This document shows, piece by piece, positions 21,672 to 33,557 of a stretch of DNA of 64,000 nt. Made by a program: the position numbers and the translations under genes. The stretch spans positions 744,001-808,000 of the forward strand of contig CADCXC010000013.1 in assembly GCA_902806595.1 (NCBI GenBank), in the 5' to 3' direction. Under the pieces are notes generated by a model. The model was not told the origin of the DNA. It did no database searches and saw only the letters and a list, made by a program, of their open reading frames with translations. The stretch is from Pyrenopolyporus hunteri. Its lineage: Eukaryota > Ascomycota > Sordariomycetes > Xylariales > Hypoxylaceae. Positions within the stretch are counted from its first letter, which is position 1, and the number at the start of each line of letters is the position of its first letter.

Positions 21672-23236
21672 GGCGCGGAGATGGAGAAGTCGGATCGGAG
21701 GTAATTATCGGTTTCTCAGTTGCCCCTCAAGACTGTCGAGTCAAGTGAGTCCCCGACTCCTTGTCAAAAAGGCGCCAGCTAGTGAATTCGCATGTGCTAA
21801 TACGGTGTCGATTCCCAACTTCTAGGTCCACGCATATCGAACGGATACGATAGAATTCTTCCCAGCGCATAATTCACATATACTAGCGAGATTCTGTCAG
21901 AGCTAGAGTGAGGCCATAGTTGAAAGGAAAACTGAGATGTATGATTTACGAGGAGGAGTTCTGTTCCCATGTCGCTTTCGCCGAGAACACCCTTAGGTAA
22001 CGAGATGTTGCACGGAAATGGGCAATGATAGGAGCTCGCGAAGCCTTCAACACTACCTGAGATACCCACTATTAATATAGCGAATGTCCTTGCTTTGACA
22101 TAATACAAAACTTCCGATATTTAAAACTCCTAGAAGGGCTTAAGAAGATTCGTTGTTGGCCAAATCCCCGAGTAAACGTTCCGTCCGAGCATCCTGGCAT
22201 AGTGAACGATTAGCATAAAATCTCCTCATACCCTAGGGCTCAAGAAATCGGCGTAGGTGGCGCTTGATCGAGTAGGAGAGTCGTATACGATTAGTACAGT
22301 TAATAGTTAACAAGGAGTGAATGATAGCGGAGAGATCAAGTGAAGAGTCAACATGCAGGGTAGATACACTGCCTGAGTAATGCTGACTCGAGGCCCGATT
22401 GTGTGGTGAATAGGAGTCGGTGTGATGGGTACAATATCTCCCAGAGAACTTGTGTCATCATTTTGATTTATGACAAGTAATAAATAAGCGACGAAGATAT
22501 TCCGATTATCCTATAGTGGCTATTGATATTGGTGAACGGCCTTGCAGATCTTCAGGTATGGACCGGAGAATGCCCACCTGAATTTTTGTTTATCAGGGAC
22601 TCCTTGACTTATCAAGACATAATTTGCCTGATAATTTCGTTTAGCTACGGAAGAGGCGGTGCAATTGGGAATTATAATTAACCCTCTTCGGAAGGTTATG
22701 ATAATTAGGGAGTTCAGCCCTCTAGTGAGAGCCTCAGCTGCTGCTCAGCCTCGATGAATAGAGCCAGCCAAAGTTGTGACGCGTAAGCCGCCTCATATCG
22801 ATAAAACCCTAGCAGTATGATCCTGTTTCGATGAAAGTTGAGACAAGGCGTATTCGATTATTATTGAGTTGTTCCTTTTTAGGACTGCAAATCTCCCAGA
22901 GACGAGGCCAGGCTCGATCCTATATAGAAGCCTGGCAGGATTCGCGTTCTGCCCGTGCTTTGTGGCGCGCTCCAGTACGGCCAATAAGTTCGACATAGTA
23001 GTAACACAAGGCAGAGGCGTAGCTCTTCCTAGAGATGGAAGTCCTACTAATTGCTATCCCAAAGACTGTGTTTCCATCTAGCATCCGACAACTTTGGGAA
23101 ATAGATGCGAGCAAGCATGGTGCCCCTTAAGATATAGGTGTACTGCACTTTCGCGGTTCTTCTATCCTCTGCCCTCTGCCCTCTGTCCCTCATTGTACAT
23201 TCGTTTAGCCTTGGGTTTTGAACTGAAGCCGTTAGT
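21672..23236. other. Intergenic region, accessory island
   Basis: This is 1.57 kb with no supported gene. A 103-codon minus-strand ORF at 21797-22108 starts with a weakly hydrophobic segment but has no recognisable domain or codon pattern. A CCCTCTGCC short tandem repeat lies at about 23165-23190, just upstream of the RTA1 start. Confidence 0.5.
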
Positions 23237-24422
23237 ATGTCGTCGCCAGACGTAGACGTTTCCTTCTACAGCTACGACCCGTCGGAGGCTGTAGCTGGAG
23301 TTTGCTGTGCTCTGTTCGGTCTTGCTTTCCTTTGGTCCTCGTTCCTGACTCTTCGGAAGAGATCTTGGGTTTGGACAGTACAGCTTCTTGCGATACTCAG
23401 TATGTTCTTCGAATGTGCGTTAGTCCGATATCGAGGAAGGTCTAACTAATTACCTAATTATAGTGGAAGTTGTTGGATATGCGGATCGAGTCGTATCCGC
23501 CGGCAATCCTACCAACCTTGACTTATATGCGATACAATTCTGTGTTATAATGCTCGCTCCTGTACTCATGGCTGGCGCGATCTATGTTGTCTTCGGACGT
23601 ATCGTCTTTCACGTGGTCCCTGCCCAGGAGAGGACAACGAGACTTCTGTGGACTCCGCGTATGCATTCCGGAATCCTAGAAGTCATTTCCGTGCTGACCG
23701 TTGTAGCTCGATGGATCACGCCTATCTTCGTTACCTTTGACGTTATCTCCCTCCTCGTCCAACTCCTCGGCGCCGTTGTCGTTTCGGGTACCAGGGCTAC
23801 GGACGAGGACGCCAAAGACAAGCTAAATCTGGGCAAGAACATGGCGCTCACGGGCCTTGCGATACAGATCGGAGCGTTTGGATTATTCACGATTATTGCT
23901 ACTCGTTTCCACTTTACCTCGCGACGATTCGAGGCTAATCTTCAGTCGAGGCTTGCGGGCACTGATAGTGGTAAGGCTGTCTTTGTTGGGGGATTGTCGC
24001 GGGGGATAGACCCGGACTGGCGACGTCTTCTCTATGCTGTTAATGTATCTTGTATCTTAATTCTGGTGAGTTCTCTAGCCCTAACGATAGGTGTGAATAT
24101 CCTGACAATTCTCTATGTAGATCCGATCTGCGTTCCGCGTTGTCGAGTTTGCAGACGGCTCAACCGGGTCCGTGTCGCAGCATGAGTATTTGTAAGTGAT
24201 CGAAGAGGTTTACCGGGACTCTTGCTTCTTGAAACTAATGCGTAACACTGCAGCATGTATATCTTGGATACTTTGCCAGTATTCTTAGTCGTGTTTACCT
24301 TCTGTCTCTTCTTTCCTGGTTCGTATCTTCCATTCATGGGGTTCAGAGTTCCCAAACAAGTGGACGTAGGGGAACTATCAGGCGACGGGGGTTCGGCCAT
24401 CGCATTACGTGGAACAGAGTGA
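23237..24422 (+). CDS. RTA1-like seven-helix membrane protein
   Basis: RTA1-family proteins (yeast Rta1, Rsb1, Pug1, Yer185w) are fungus-specific seven-helix plasma-membrane proteins linked to lipid translocation, sterol-drug resistance and porphyrin uptake. Exons are 23237..23414, 23464..24065, 24121..24191 and 24254..24422 (introns 49, 55 and 62 bp), giving 339 residues. Splicing restores family motifs: FFELEVVGYADR across the first junction, LDLYAIQFCVIMLAPVLMAG and YVVFGRIV in exon 2, DGSTG in exon 3, and the hallmark HEYFMYILDTLP across the third. Helices are evenly spaced, with a short charged C-terminal tail. Branch sites (CTAAC) are visible. The substrate cannot be predicted. It lies in the accessory island next to the A/T tract. 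Membership in a metabolite pathway is possible but unsupported. Confidence 0.9.
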
Positions 24423-26104
24423 CGTACTGGATGGATTAGTAAACTTATTTTTGCCTACCTGTTAATTAGTCGTTGTTTGTGTTCTTTCCGCCAAAATGTG
24501 TCAGGGGTTAGACCAGGCAATAACTGACAAGGCCTATCATCATAGTTGGATGAGAGGCCCATAGACTTGTTAGATGAAAGGGGCATGGTTCCGGCGTCCA
24601 CAATAGAAAGGAGGTGTACATATTTGTCGAATTGGTTGGATCTGTGGGTATGCCTGATACGAAATCTGAAGACGGTTGACTACTTGAACGTCACCATTGA
24701 CATGAACGTTCAAATACAAGGGACAAGGGCGGTATCATTGTTGTCCTATGCCTCGCCAGTACGTGCCGTAGCCTGATGCAGAAGCAGCCAATGGTAACAC
24801 CGAGGGTGTGCTGGTGGGTATCTCGTTCGCTCGGCGCGTGACAGAATACAATACAATTCGTTTCCGTTTGAAGCTAAAGGGCAAGATACTGTTGCCCTGT
24901 TACCCGCGTTTATTCTCCGATGTACGTATTGTACATAAAGCACAGACAAGCAGGGAGAATTGACAATCCTAGACCATTCGATCTCCCCAGACCAGCCCGT
25001 CCGCCTTATTTTTGTTATCGGACGATTGGATAGCATTTAACGTGCTAGCACTATTGGCGAGGTGACCGATTAGCGCGTACTACAAGATAGTCCGTCGAGA
25101 AGTGGGATCGTCGCCCGTTGAGCCGTGAGAGCTTGACGGGTACAGGAGTGCTACATGCATTGTAACGAAAGAGAGTAACATGCATATATGTATGTAAGTC
25201 AGTAGGCTGGTTGAATTCACCGTGGAGGTAACGGAAGTGATACGAATGTCATCTCTATCCAGGGGTGAGCTGTCAATAGGAAGATCCCGGGTTCGGAGTT
25301 TTTTGTTTGGGAAAAAATCCCCTTCTCACCCTAGGCAAGGCCCAGGGTCCCAGGTCGTGACAGTTCGAGGCCTTAAAACCCTCAGTGCCCTGGTAATATC
25401 CCAGACGACATCGGAGCCATTTAAAGCTTGGATATTGCATGGTCAAGAATGGGTATGTTTTCTATCCCCATACCTAAGTCGCGTCGGTAGGAGTGAATGG
25501 AGGGCGCTCTAGGTATATGTATAATACGTATTGGCGAGCAGCCGAAGTGAACCAGTGAACCATGGATGGCGAGTCGATGGCAATGCGGGAGAAGCCCGAA
25601 GGAAATTCCATTCATGTAGCCAGGACCCGGCAACCTGGCCTGGGAGCTTGCTCGACTCGCCCGACTTGCCCAACTCGCCTGACACCCTACAACAAGCCCC
25701 TTCGACCCCCTCGGGGGTTACGTCACGTCGGAAATGACAACCGGATTCTCGCAACGTAACACCCGGCGACAGGCCCTTAGGGGTGATGACGCTGCTGCAG
25801 CCCAGAGGGAGAAAAGCACAGGTGCCGCACACATAAAGATGAAATACAATGAAATACGATGAAAAGGTGAAGATATTCCGATGATATATATCTAGGTAGG
25901 TAAAAAGGAGAACATGATGAGCGTTGCAAGTGGTAGAATTATTAGAATTGGGTCTAAGAACCAGATTAATGTTAATTAGGGTGAGGTAATCATATGAGTT
26001 AAACGAGGTTTTAAATAATAGTAGGAGGTGACGTACATGTACACAAGTAATCGACGAGACCTAAGATTCATAAATTTGTATCGATACATATTATGGTTAT
26101 AGGT
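24423..26104. other. Intergenic region before the A/T tract
   Basis: This is about 1.7 kb with no supported gene on either strand. Base composition is ordinary to about 25850, then turns A/T-rich. A GC-richer patch at 25560-25760 holds overlapping ORFs on both strands with no domain. Nothing else stands out. Confidence 0.5.
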
Positions 26105-27480
26105 TAAAGTTTTACGAATTTTTTTTATACTTATAAATCGCGTTAAATAATACACTATATTAATTTAATATTAGATTATTTTTTACGATTTATAAATATA
26201 AAACTTTTTTTTAAAATAATTCGAAATAAAATACGGTTTTTTTTATAATTAAAATTATTTTTATATTTTTTTTTTCGAATTAATTTTATTTATTAAAATT
26301 ATTAATATAATTTAATTAAAAAATTATTATACGATTTATTTTATTATTAAATAACGTAAACGTATATATATATTTTAAAAAAATATTTATATAATTTATA
26401 AAAAAATCGAAAAAATTATTAATTTTATTCGAATTTAAATAATTATAATTTATAAAATTTTATTCGTTATATTAATTTTTAAAATCGATAAATTAAAAAT
26501 TTTAAATATTAAATAAAAAAAAATTAATAAAATACGTTTATTTTTTAAAAAAAACGCGTTATATAATTTTTTTAAAATTATTTTTAATTTTATTTAACGT
26601 CGTATTTAAATTTTACGTTATACGATTTATTTTTTATCGTTTAAGTTTTATTTATTAAATAATTTATCGAAAATCATTAATTAATAAAATTATAATTAAT
26701 AAACGATTATAATAAATCGAAATTTACGTAAATTAAATTTATAAATAATAAATTTAAATATTATAAATTAACGAAACGTAAATTACGAAAAATTATTATC
26801 GTCGATAATAAATAATTAAAAAAATCGATAAAAAATAAAATAATATTTATATCGTCGAAAAATATTAAAAAAAAAATCGATTAAATATTTTAAAGATATT
26901 TTTTAAAAATTATAAATAAAAATTTTAATATATTTTAAAAAAAAAATTAAAATTTAATTACGTTTAAAACGTATAAAATTTATATATTATTTATAATCGA
27001 TAATTAAATACGTTAATATTAATAAAATAAAAATAAAAAACTTTTATTTATATAAAATAACGTTTTTAAATATAAAACGATAATAACGATATAAAATATA
27101 TAAAAAAAAAATATTAAAATAATCGAATAATTATTTTTTTTATTTAATTTAAATTTTATAAAAATAATATAAAATTAAATAAAAAATTATATTAAAAATA
27201 AATAAAAATTAAAAAAAAAACTTTTATATAATAATTTTCGAAAATATATAAAAAAAACGTAAAATATAATATTAAAAAATTAACTTCGAAAACTTTTATA
27301 TAATATATATAAATATTATCGAAATATAATCGATATAAATAATTACGTTACGAAAAATTAAAAAAATTAAAATTTATTATATAATAAATTTTTAAATAAT
27401 TTTAATTTTATTAAAAAATTTAAATTTTTATATTTATTATTAATTTTATTTAAAATAACGTTAAATTTTAATTAATATAA
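26105..27480. repeat. Extreme A/T tract with C and G surviving almost only as CpG (saturated RIP)
   Basis: About 1.4 kb is composed almost wholly of A and T. Reading it through, I see no TpG and at most one or two CpA (one near 26676). Remaining C and G are mostly in CG dinucleotides (TACGT, ATCGA, ACGCGT), with a few CT/AG. No ORF survives. This is the pattern expected when repeat-induced point mutation has converted nearly every CpA on both strands. The ancestral repeat cannot be recognised by eye. Flanks return to normal composition within tens of bases on the right side (about 27485). Confidence 0.8.
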
Positions 27481-29175
27481 AAAAGCTATAAAACCCACTC
27501 GTAAATTTTACCCATTCCACTATAATACCCGGTACTTACATAAAGCATGTAATGGACGTATCTGTTACTTCCGTATGAACTTTAAAACGGGCGGAGAAGC
27601 AAGTATAAAATACTCGAAATGTTTACATATACTAATATATGAAAGCACCTAGTACATAACCCACACCTATTAATCAGCGGATAAAAATTAAACGATTGGC
27701 AGGCAGCAGCTTGCTGTATGTACCTACATACCATACGGGTAACATGTATGTAGGTACTTTAGGCTTATAACATATGGGTTGAGATACTGCATGGATGTAC
27801 CTACCTGTTTAAGCTGAAAGTCCGCTGTGGCCCAACCCGAAGAAGCTAATCGAAGCCAATTAAAACCAACCAAAAACCAACCGAAAACCAAAACTCTCCT
27901 GCTCGCTCAGCGGAACCCGTCTACCAAACATTCCCACGGACTGGCATAGGTTATACGTATAGAACCCGAGAGTTCGACCCTGGACATTCCGTCGAGGCTT
28001 GCCGGGATGTTCGACTTTTTGATCAACGGCTGATCCTATAAACCATGTCCAACCCATTGTAAGTACCCTCTCCCCCCACACCAAACCGACGATTGGGTCT
28101 AAACGAAAGCGGGGAAGTTCCTATTCGGTAACTCATCTTTTTTTACGCCTCTTTTCGACAATAGTTTCAGACGCTCCAAGTCCCCAGTAGGTAGGTAATG
28201 TGTGTGTGAGCGTGTACGCGAAAGGGGTACGAGTGGACATGTGTGTGTTCACTTACATACCTACCTACGTACAGACATCTGCTCTGACGAAGAACCGAAA
28301 ACGAGAGAGAGATAGAGGGAGGGACGGGAAAATAGGAAGAGGAAGAGGAAAAGAATCAACAGGAGCGGAAAAAATAACAGATAAAAAAGGTCAAGGAAAA
28401 AAAAACAAGTGAAAAAACACCAATGCAGAATTACTAATAGGTGTGTTCCTCTGCAAGACAGGAAGTCGACCAAACGGCGGTACAAGACTGGTCACATTGA
28501 AGGATTGTGATTAACCAACCCTTCCTTACCTGTCTCTCAGCTCTTTAACAAGACCGGCCGGATATACAGTATAACTATTCCTTAATACCGTGAATCCCCA
28601 TCACGACCACCCAACCCTTGGCTACCTCTGAGCTTCGACATCCTCTACCTCCTATCAGAAATTCCTGTCGTATTGCACTGAACGGCCGGCTTATAAAAAA
28701 GAAGCTCGAGTCTCGGCTGGTCTACATGTCATTTTGTCGTCATTGGTGGCTCGTCCTTTTTTTTCCTTTTTTCCCCTTTTCTCAAGTCATAGTAAATCAC
28801 TGTTGAAAAACGCCGTGTTTGCCGTCGATACTGATTTCCGGGATACGCGAGTCCGGACTCGGCACGAAAAACCACCTGGAAGGTCCTGGGGAAGTCGACC
28901 ACAAGCCGTAGTGGCGGCGGGCGACCCTTTTTAAATAGGGAACGGAGAGGAGGAATGAGGGTCAAAAACTAATGCCACTAGTCTTCACATAACCATGATC
29001 ATTCTTATTCCCCACGGCCTTGACGAACTGCTTTCCCTTTTCGATACCCGCCAGCACCAATACTGACCAACGAAGGCTGCCACTTTGCGGAGGCACAGGG
29101 CTCAACACCCACGATTAGATCAACACACCGTTCTGATTTGTTCGTTCAGATTGCCTATCCCGGACTTTTCGCACA
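27481..29175. other. Intergenic region upstream of the Zn2Cys6 factor
   Basis: This is about 1.7 kb with no supported gene. Features are CATGTATGTAGGTAC-type elements at 27715-27760, a purine-rich stretch at 28290-28410 (GAGAGAGATAGAGGGAGGGA and A-runs) and a T/C-rich stretch near 28755-28785. An ATG followed by a consensus GTAAGT at about 28045-28060 does not lead to a convincing downstream exon. Confidence 0.5.
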
Positions 29176-31105
29176 ATGGTTTATTGTGGAAAGGCTTCCC
29201 AGGGATGCCAGAACTGTCGAACAAGACGTATAAAGGTATGTGTATCATCACAGCCTCTTACCGAACACCTGCACCCACGTCCCCTGTCGAGCCGTGCAGC
29301 TGAGCGTAGATGTAGATGTACCCGGTGGCATCGCATGCATCAGCCTCAAGCTACATATCCAGCTCGTCGGGATTCCAATACCACGTGAATCGATCCACAA
29401 TTAACACTCGAGATTCTAGTGCGATAAGAAACGCCCGGAATGCTCACAATGCATTCGGGTAGGCAAGAAGTGCCCCGGTTATCGGGATCAGTTATCTCTT
29501 ATGTTCCGAGATGAGAGTAGCAAGGTCATACAAAAAGCGCACGCTCAATGGGGTTCTTCGGGATCTCCCACTGAACCAAGTGGAGGCTTCGCCTCGACTT
29601 CGGCTTCAGCCTCCTCTTCCGCCTCAGCATGGACGACCGAGTCGCCGAGTACTACTTCGGATAGCCCCGCGGCGAGCACTCCCTTGCCCCCACTCGATCT
29701 TGTTCCCAGAAGAATACCCAGGAAGGTAGATCCGAATATGGACCAACAGGGTTTGCAATTCTATATCAACCGGTATCTTATGAACCATCCGGATTCCCCA
29801 AAGACAAGCGAACAGGTAGCCGCATACTTCTCCAGGGCAGACGCCGCCCAGGGCGTCATGGCGGCCGTAGGCCTCGCTGGATTATCTAACCTATTAGGGA
29901 ATAGGGATATGAACCTACTTGCGCGTTCCAAATACGTCGCATCTCTCAAACAGACCGGGCAACTAATCGCTAGCAATGACCCTGCCGGCCTCGTAGCCCG
30001 CCTCCGAAGCGTCGTAACACTTGCTCTATTCGAGGTAAAATGGTACCCAGAAGCATGAACCGTATCGGGATGAGGCACTTACCATATACCTACAGATCGT
30101 CCAAGGTAAAGGCTCTAAAATACCAATGGGCTCAGCTACTACACATGTTAACGGTGCGGTGGCTGTATTACGATCTGCGTTGCCTCTGCCGCAGGCCCCC
30201 AAGGCCGGAGTACATGGCGTACTACAGTTATTATTCTCAATGGTATTGCACCACCGCGTAGGATTTATCTAGGCCAAATGCTAACGACTCAGTTCATTCC
30301 GTACCACACGACGGATACACCCCTTCCGCCTGGTTTCTTCGACACTCTCAAGTTCTGTAAGCAGCTGATGCGCGGAATACCGGAGAGTTGCTCCGTCGAC
30401 CTAGCACTTGCTAACGCTCAACTCCTCCCACTGCTGGCGGTATTCGACCATACAGCACTTACCGACGACCATCCAACCACAGACGATCTTATACGGCAAT
30501 TCCTTGCATTGGATGATGTATTCGACGGCTTAGAAAGCCAGCTATTAAAAGTATTCCCTTATACGGAGCATCGGGGGCAGTACCCACCAGCAGCGGTGTT
30601 CCGTGGAAAGTGGCATAAGTACAAGGAGATATGGGCTGCTCGGACATGGAATCATTATCGTTGGGCTCGTCTTCTCGTCAACCAGACGTTGATCAAATTT
30701 TTTGACATTCATCCCACCTCGAGCAACAAGATTATGCCGCCGACGCGAAGGGTAAGGTGTTATGCTATTATCGAGCGACTGGCAGAGGATACCCTTGTAA
30801 GCGTACCGTCACATTGGCACCATCCAATACTGGACGCGGCAACCAAACAAGAGTTCGAGGTAGGGGGATACGGAAACGGGAACTCCGGAGCTGTGGGAGT
30901 GCCTACCCTCCTCTGGCACCTCACGACTGCCGGATGCGCCCCAAACGTCCCGCCGGAATTTTGGGACTGGGCCTATAACGTGTTGCAGGTGGTTTGGAAA
31001 CAGATGGGCATGCTGCATGCTAAGGCGCTATGCGAGATTATGGAAGAGCATCGTGCTAAATTAGATAAGGAGGCGACAGAACAGAAGCTGAAATTTGAGG
31101 GATGA
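29176..31105 (+). CDS. Zn2Cys6 fungal transcription factor
   Basis: This is a sequence-specific nuclear regulator with an N-terminal binuclear zinc cluster. Exons are 29176..29235, 29420..30034, 30096..30242 and 30293..31105 (introns 184, 61 and 50 bp), giving 544 residues. The cluster CQNCRTRRIK + CDKKRPECSQCIRVGKKC (about residues 11-38) has the spacing C-x2-C-x6-C-x6-C-x2-C-x6-C and is split by intron 1 after its second cysteine pair. A Ser/Thr-rich linker follows. The rest resembles the uncharacterised C-terminal region common to many fungal Zn2Cys6 proteins (VQGKGSKIPMGSATTHVNGA; FWDWAYNVLQVVWKQMGM). The third intron is inferred: reading through meets a stop at 30270, whereas removing 30243-30292 (GCTAAC branch, CAG) restores the frame. 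Targets are unknown. It lies about 11 kb from the A-T-R/dehydrogenase pair, which is too far to assign it to them. Confidence 0.88.
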
Positions 31106-32003
31106 CGAGAGGTAAAACCAGGTGCATTGAAGCGAGCTGAAAAACTAACACCAGGAAACATTGTTTAAGAAGGCGTTTACAGGCGTGGCCGGACTATGGG
31201 GAGCATTATAATCGGCTTGTTTCTGTGCATATTTAAGGCAGGAAACATAGGTAAATGGCATTTTCATGGCATACAGAGGTGGGAGAGACTGGGTTTCAAG
31301 AAATAGCCAGAAGATATCCTTGTTCATGTAGACCTAGGAGTCTAGGTATGTAAGCCTGAAAGGAATATCTGTATATAGATGCTGGCGTGCATGAGCTTTC
31401 GGGCCACTGGTTAATAAATGGCACTTGTTTATAGATTTCATCATGAGCGGTTCTACAGTTGTAGGTGACTCAAGGGCTGTTTTTCCTTTTTTTTTTTTTC
31501 TCTCTCCTTTCCGTGTACTACATGATGCCAAACTACCTACCTAGGTAATTTACTGTTTATTCATATATAAATACCATTGAGGTTAGGGACGACGGATGAA
31601 GATCGATCAGGAGAGTACGTACCCAGTTACTTAGATGGGTGGTACGTAGGTACTTTTAACCTGAATATATACGACCCACGACCCACGACCCACATATTTA
31701 GAATATCCACCGCCCAAGACGGAAAGTGACTAAGCTTGTAAAGGTAACAAAAACGTCCATTTTCATTTATCGGCAAATCTACGGCAGAGCCGACAAAGCG
31801 ATAAGATCTTATCGGAAGCCTTGTTCAACTTCGTCCTTGAGCTTAGTTTAACGCTCTCCCAATCCATACAACCCGTTGCCCGCCTTCAACCCATCGCAAA
31901 GTCGCTGCCTGCGTTGTTTTCCATCTCCTTTCATCCATGCTGCGCTGACAGCACCGCATCGCGCGCCGATAAATGTGACCTGAATATCCCAAAACATATC
32001 AAA
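31106..32003. other. Intergenic region between the Zn2Cys6 factor and sgf73
   Basis: This is 898 bp with no supported gene. ACCTACCTAGGTAATTTAC at about 31540 and GTACGTAGGTAC near 31645 belong to the recurrent palindrome family. Three direct ACGACCC repeats occur at about 31670-31695. The sgf73 leader begins near 31800. Confidence 0.5.
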
Positions 32004-33557
32004 ATGGCGAGCGGAGGAGAGGGACGTAAAGGTACGTGGTAATTCCCGTGGGCCTCGTCTGCGCAACGCGCGCAGCGTGTTTCCGTAAATACTCACCCCA
32101 CGTTCCAGGTCTCGATGACGAAGGTACAATCAACGTCGCCTCGAAGAAGGTTGTACGCGATAAGCCAAACGGCATACTCAAACTGAAAAAGCCGGTACCC
32201 AAGCAGCTGAAGCCCGGCAATTGGAGAGATGGCAGTGTCGCCGATGGTACGTTGCATCTTACACTATACTCCCCTCGCGCCGGCGCCTAACTGAGTTTCT
32301 TCCCCTTATACAGACGACAAGAAATCCAAGAACACCGAGTCCCAATCTGCGGGCGCTGGCGCCCCGTCCCCCGGTCCGGTCGTAAACCAACTAGACGAGA
32401 GCTCCCGCGAAACATTTGCGACCGGAAGACCTCTTGAAGATAACCTCAATCTTCAACAATGCAAACATTGCAAGAAAGGCATAATAAAGACGGCCGCTAA
32501 GGAGCATATCGCGCAATGTTTACGGATCAAAAAGGAGAAGGCCCAACGCAAGAAGGAAGCGAGGGAGGCGAGAGAACGAGCCAAAGAGCAAGCCCGGGAA
32601 GAGGAAGCCCGGAAGGCGGACGAAGACGGAGACGCCAAGATGAATGACGATAGTGATGACGACGACGACGGATCGCCGGAGAAGAAGGGGACGGGTGGGA
32701 AGGCGACTAAGAAGGTCGGAGGCAAGAAGCCGGACGGCGAGCCCAAGGGCAAGAAACGCAAGGCCGACGGCGACGCCGACAAAGGGCCTAAAAATAAGAA
32801 GAAAAAGGAGGAGCCGAAGCCAAAGGTGCCCAAACCCAAAGGTACCTAGCCATTACGAATCCTTGCTGTTGAAATCGTGTTCGTCGTATCTAACCGATCC
32901 CAGGTCCCGTGGATGTCGAGAAGCAATGTGGTGTTATATTACCAAACGGACAACCGTGCGCACGGTCGTTGACATGCAAAAGTCATAGCATGGGAGCCAA
33001 ACGTGCCGTTGCCGGTCGATCACTTCCTTACGATATGCTACTCGCTGCGTATCAGAAGAAGAATCAGGCAAAGCAGCAGAGTGAGAAGCCCCAAAGGAGA
33101 AATTAATAATTTATTCGATATGTTTGACCATAGCAACTAACGTTCAACAGAGGCCGCATTGGACGCAAACGCCCCGTTAGAGGACGACGACGACGCTAAC
33201 GCCGGACCAGTCGACTCTGATGAGGAGACTGCAGCTGTCATGGGTGCGCTAGCGCGATGGAACCCACAGCCTGTCCTTCCGCAGCCCATCTTTGAGCCTA
33301 TCAGACGGACGTATCAGCTCGCGCGCCTTCGAGAACAGCTCCACACAGCGACCAACGGAGGCCGGACTAATATTTTCAAGGTCGTAGGGTATGGAGCTCA
33401 AAAGCTCCCCGATAATCATACAGACATGAGTATGGACCTTGACGACGCACCAGGCGAGCCAGACCTAGGAATGATGGGTACCATGGGCGTGAGACGATCC
33501 TCGAGCTTCAGCATGCAAGCCAATTCACGAAGGCCGTCCGTGGTAAGCCGGGCCTAG
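32004..33557 (+). CDS. sgf73: Sgf73/ataxin-7-like SAGA subunit (SCA7 domain)
   Basis: Sgf73 anchors the deubiquitinase module (Ubp8, Sgf11, Sus1) to the SAGA coactivator. Exons are 32004..32031, 32109..32246, 32314..32841, 32904..33080 and 33151..33557 (introns 77, 67, 62 and 70 bp), giving 425 residues. An atypical zinc finger CKHCKKGIIKTAAKEHIAQC lies at about 105-124. A highly charged Lys/Glu/Asp-rich segment follows. The SCA7 domain spans about 238-290 (CGVILPNGQPCARSLTCKSH, then KRAVAGRSLPYDMLLAAYQ) with its Cys3His signature. The C-terminal part ends in a Ser/Arg tail. All four splice junctions are phase 1 and restore one frame; without them stops appear. The first coding exon is only 28 bp. 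The start is the first ATG of that frame. Confidence 0.92.

Noticed and set aside
21797..22108. Minus-strand 103-codon ORF with a weakly hydrophobic start
   Set aside because: No clear signal-peptide cleavage site, no domain, no splice support, and length within chance expectation.
26105..27480. Possible mitochondrial or plasmid insertion, considered because of the extreme A/T content
   Set aside because: Mitochondrial DNA would retain coding frames and CA/TG dinucleotides. The near-exclusive CG context of remaining C and G fits RIP better.
28045..28060. ATG followed closely by a consensus GTAAGT, suggesting a tiny first exon
   Set aside because: No downstream acceptor led to an open frame with recognisable content before the Zn2Cys6 gene.
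30243..30292. Frameshift pseudogene reading of the Zn2Cys6 factor
   Set aside because: A 50-bp intron with a good branch site and acceptor restores the frame without invoking damage.
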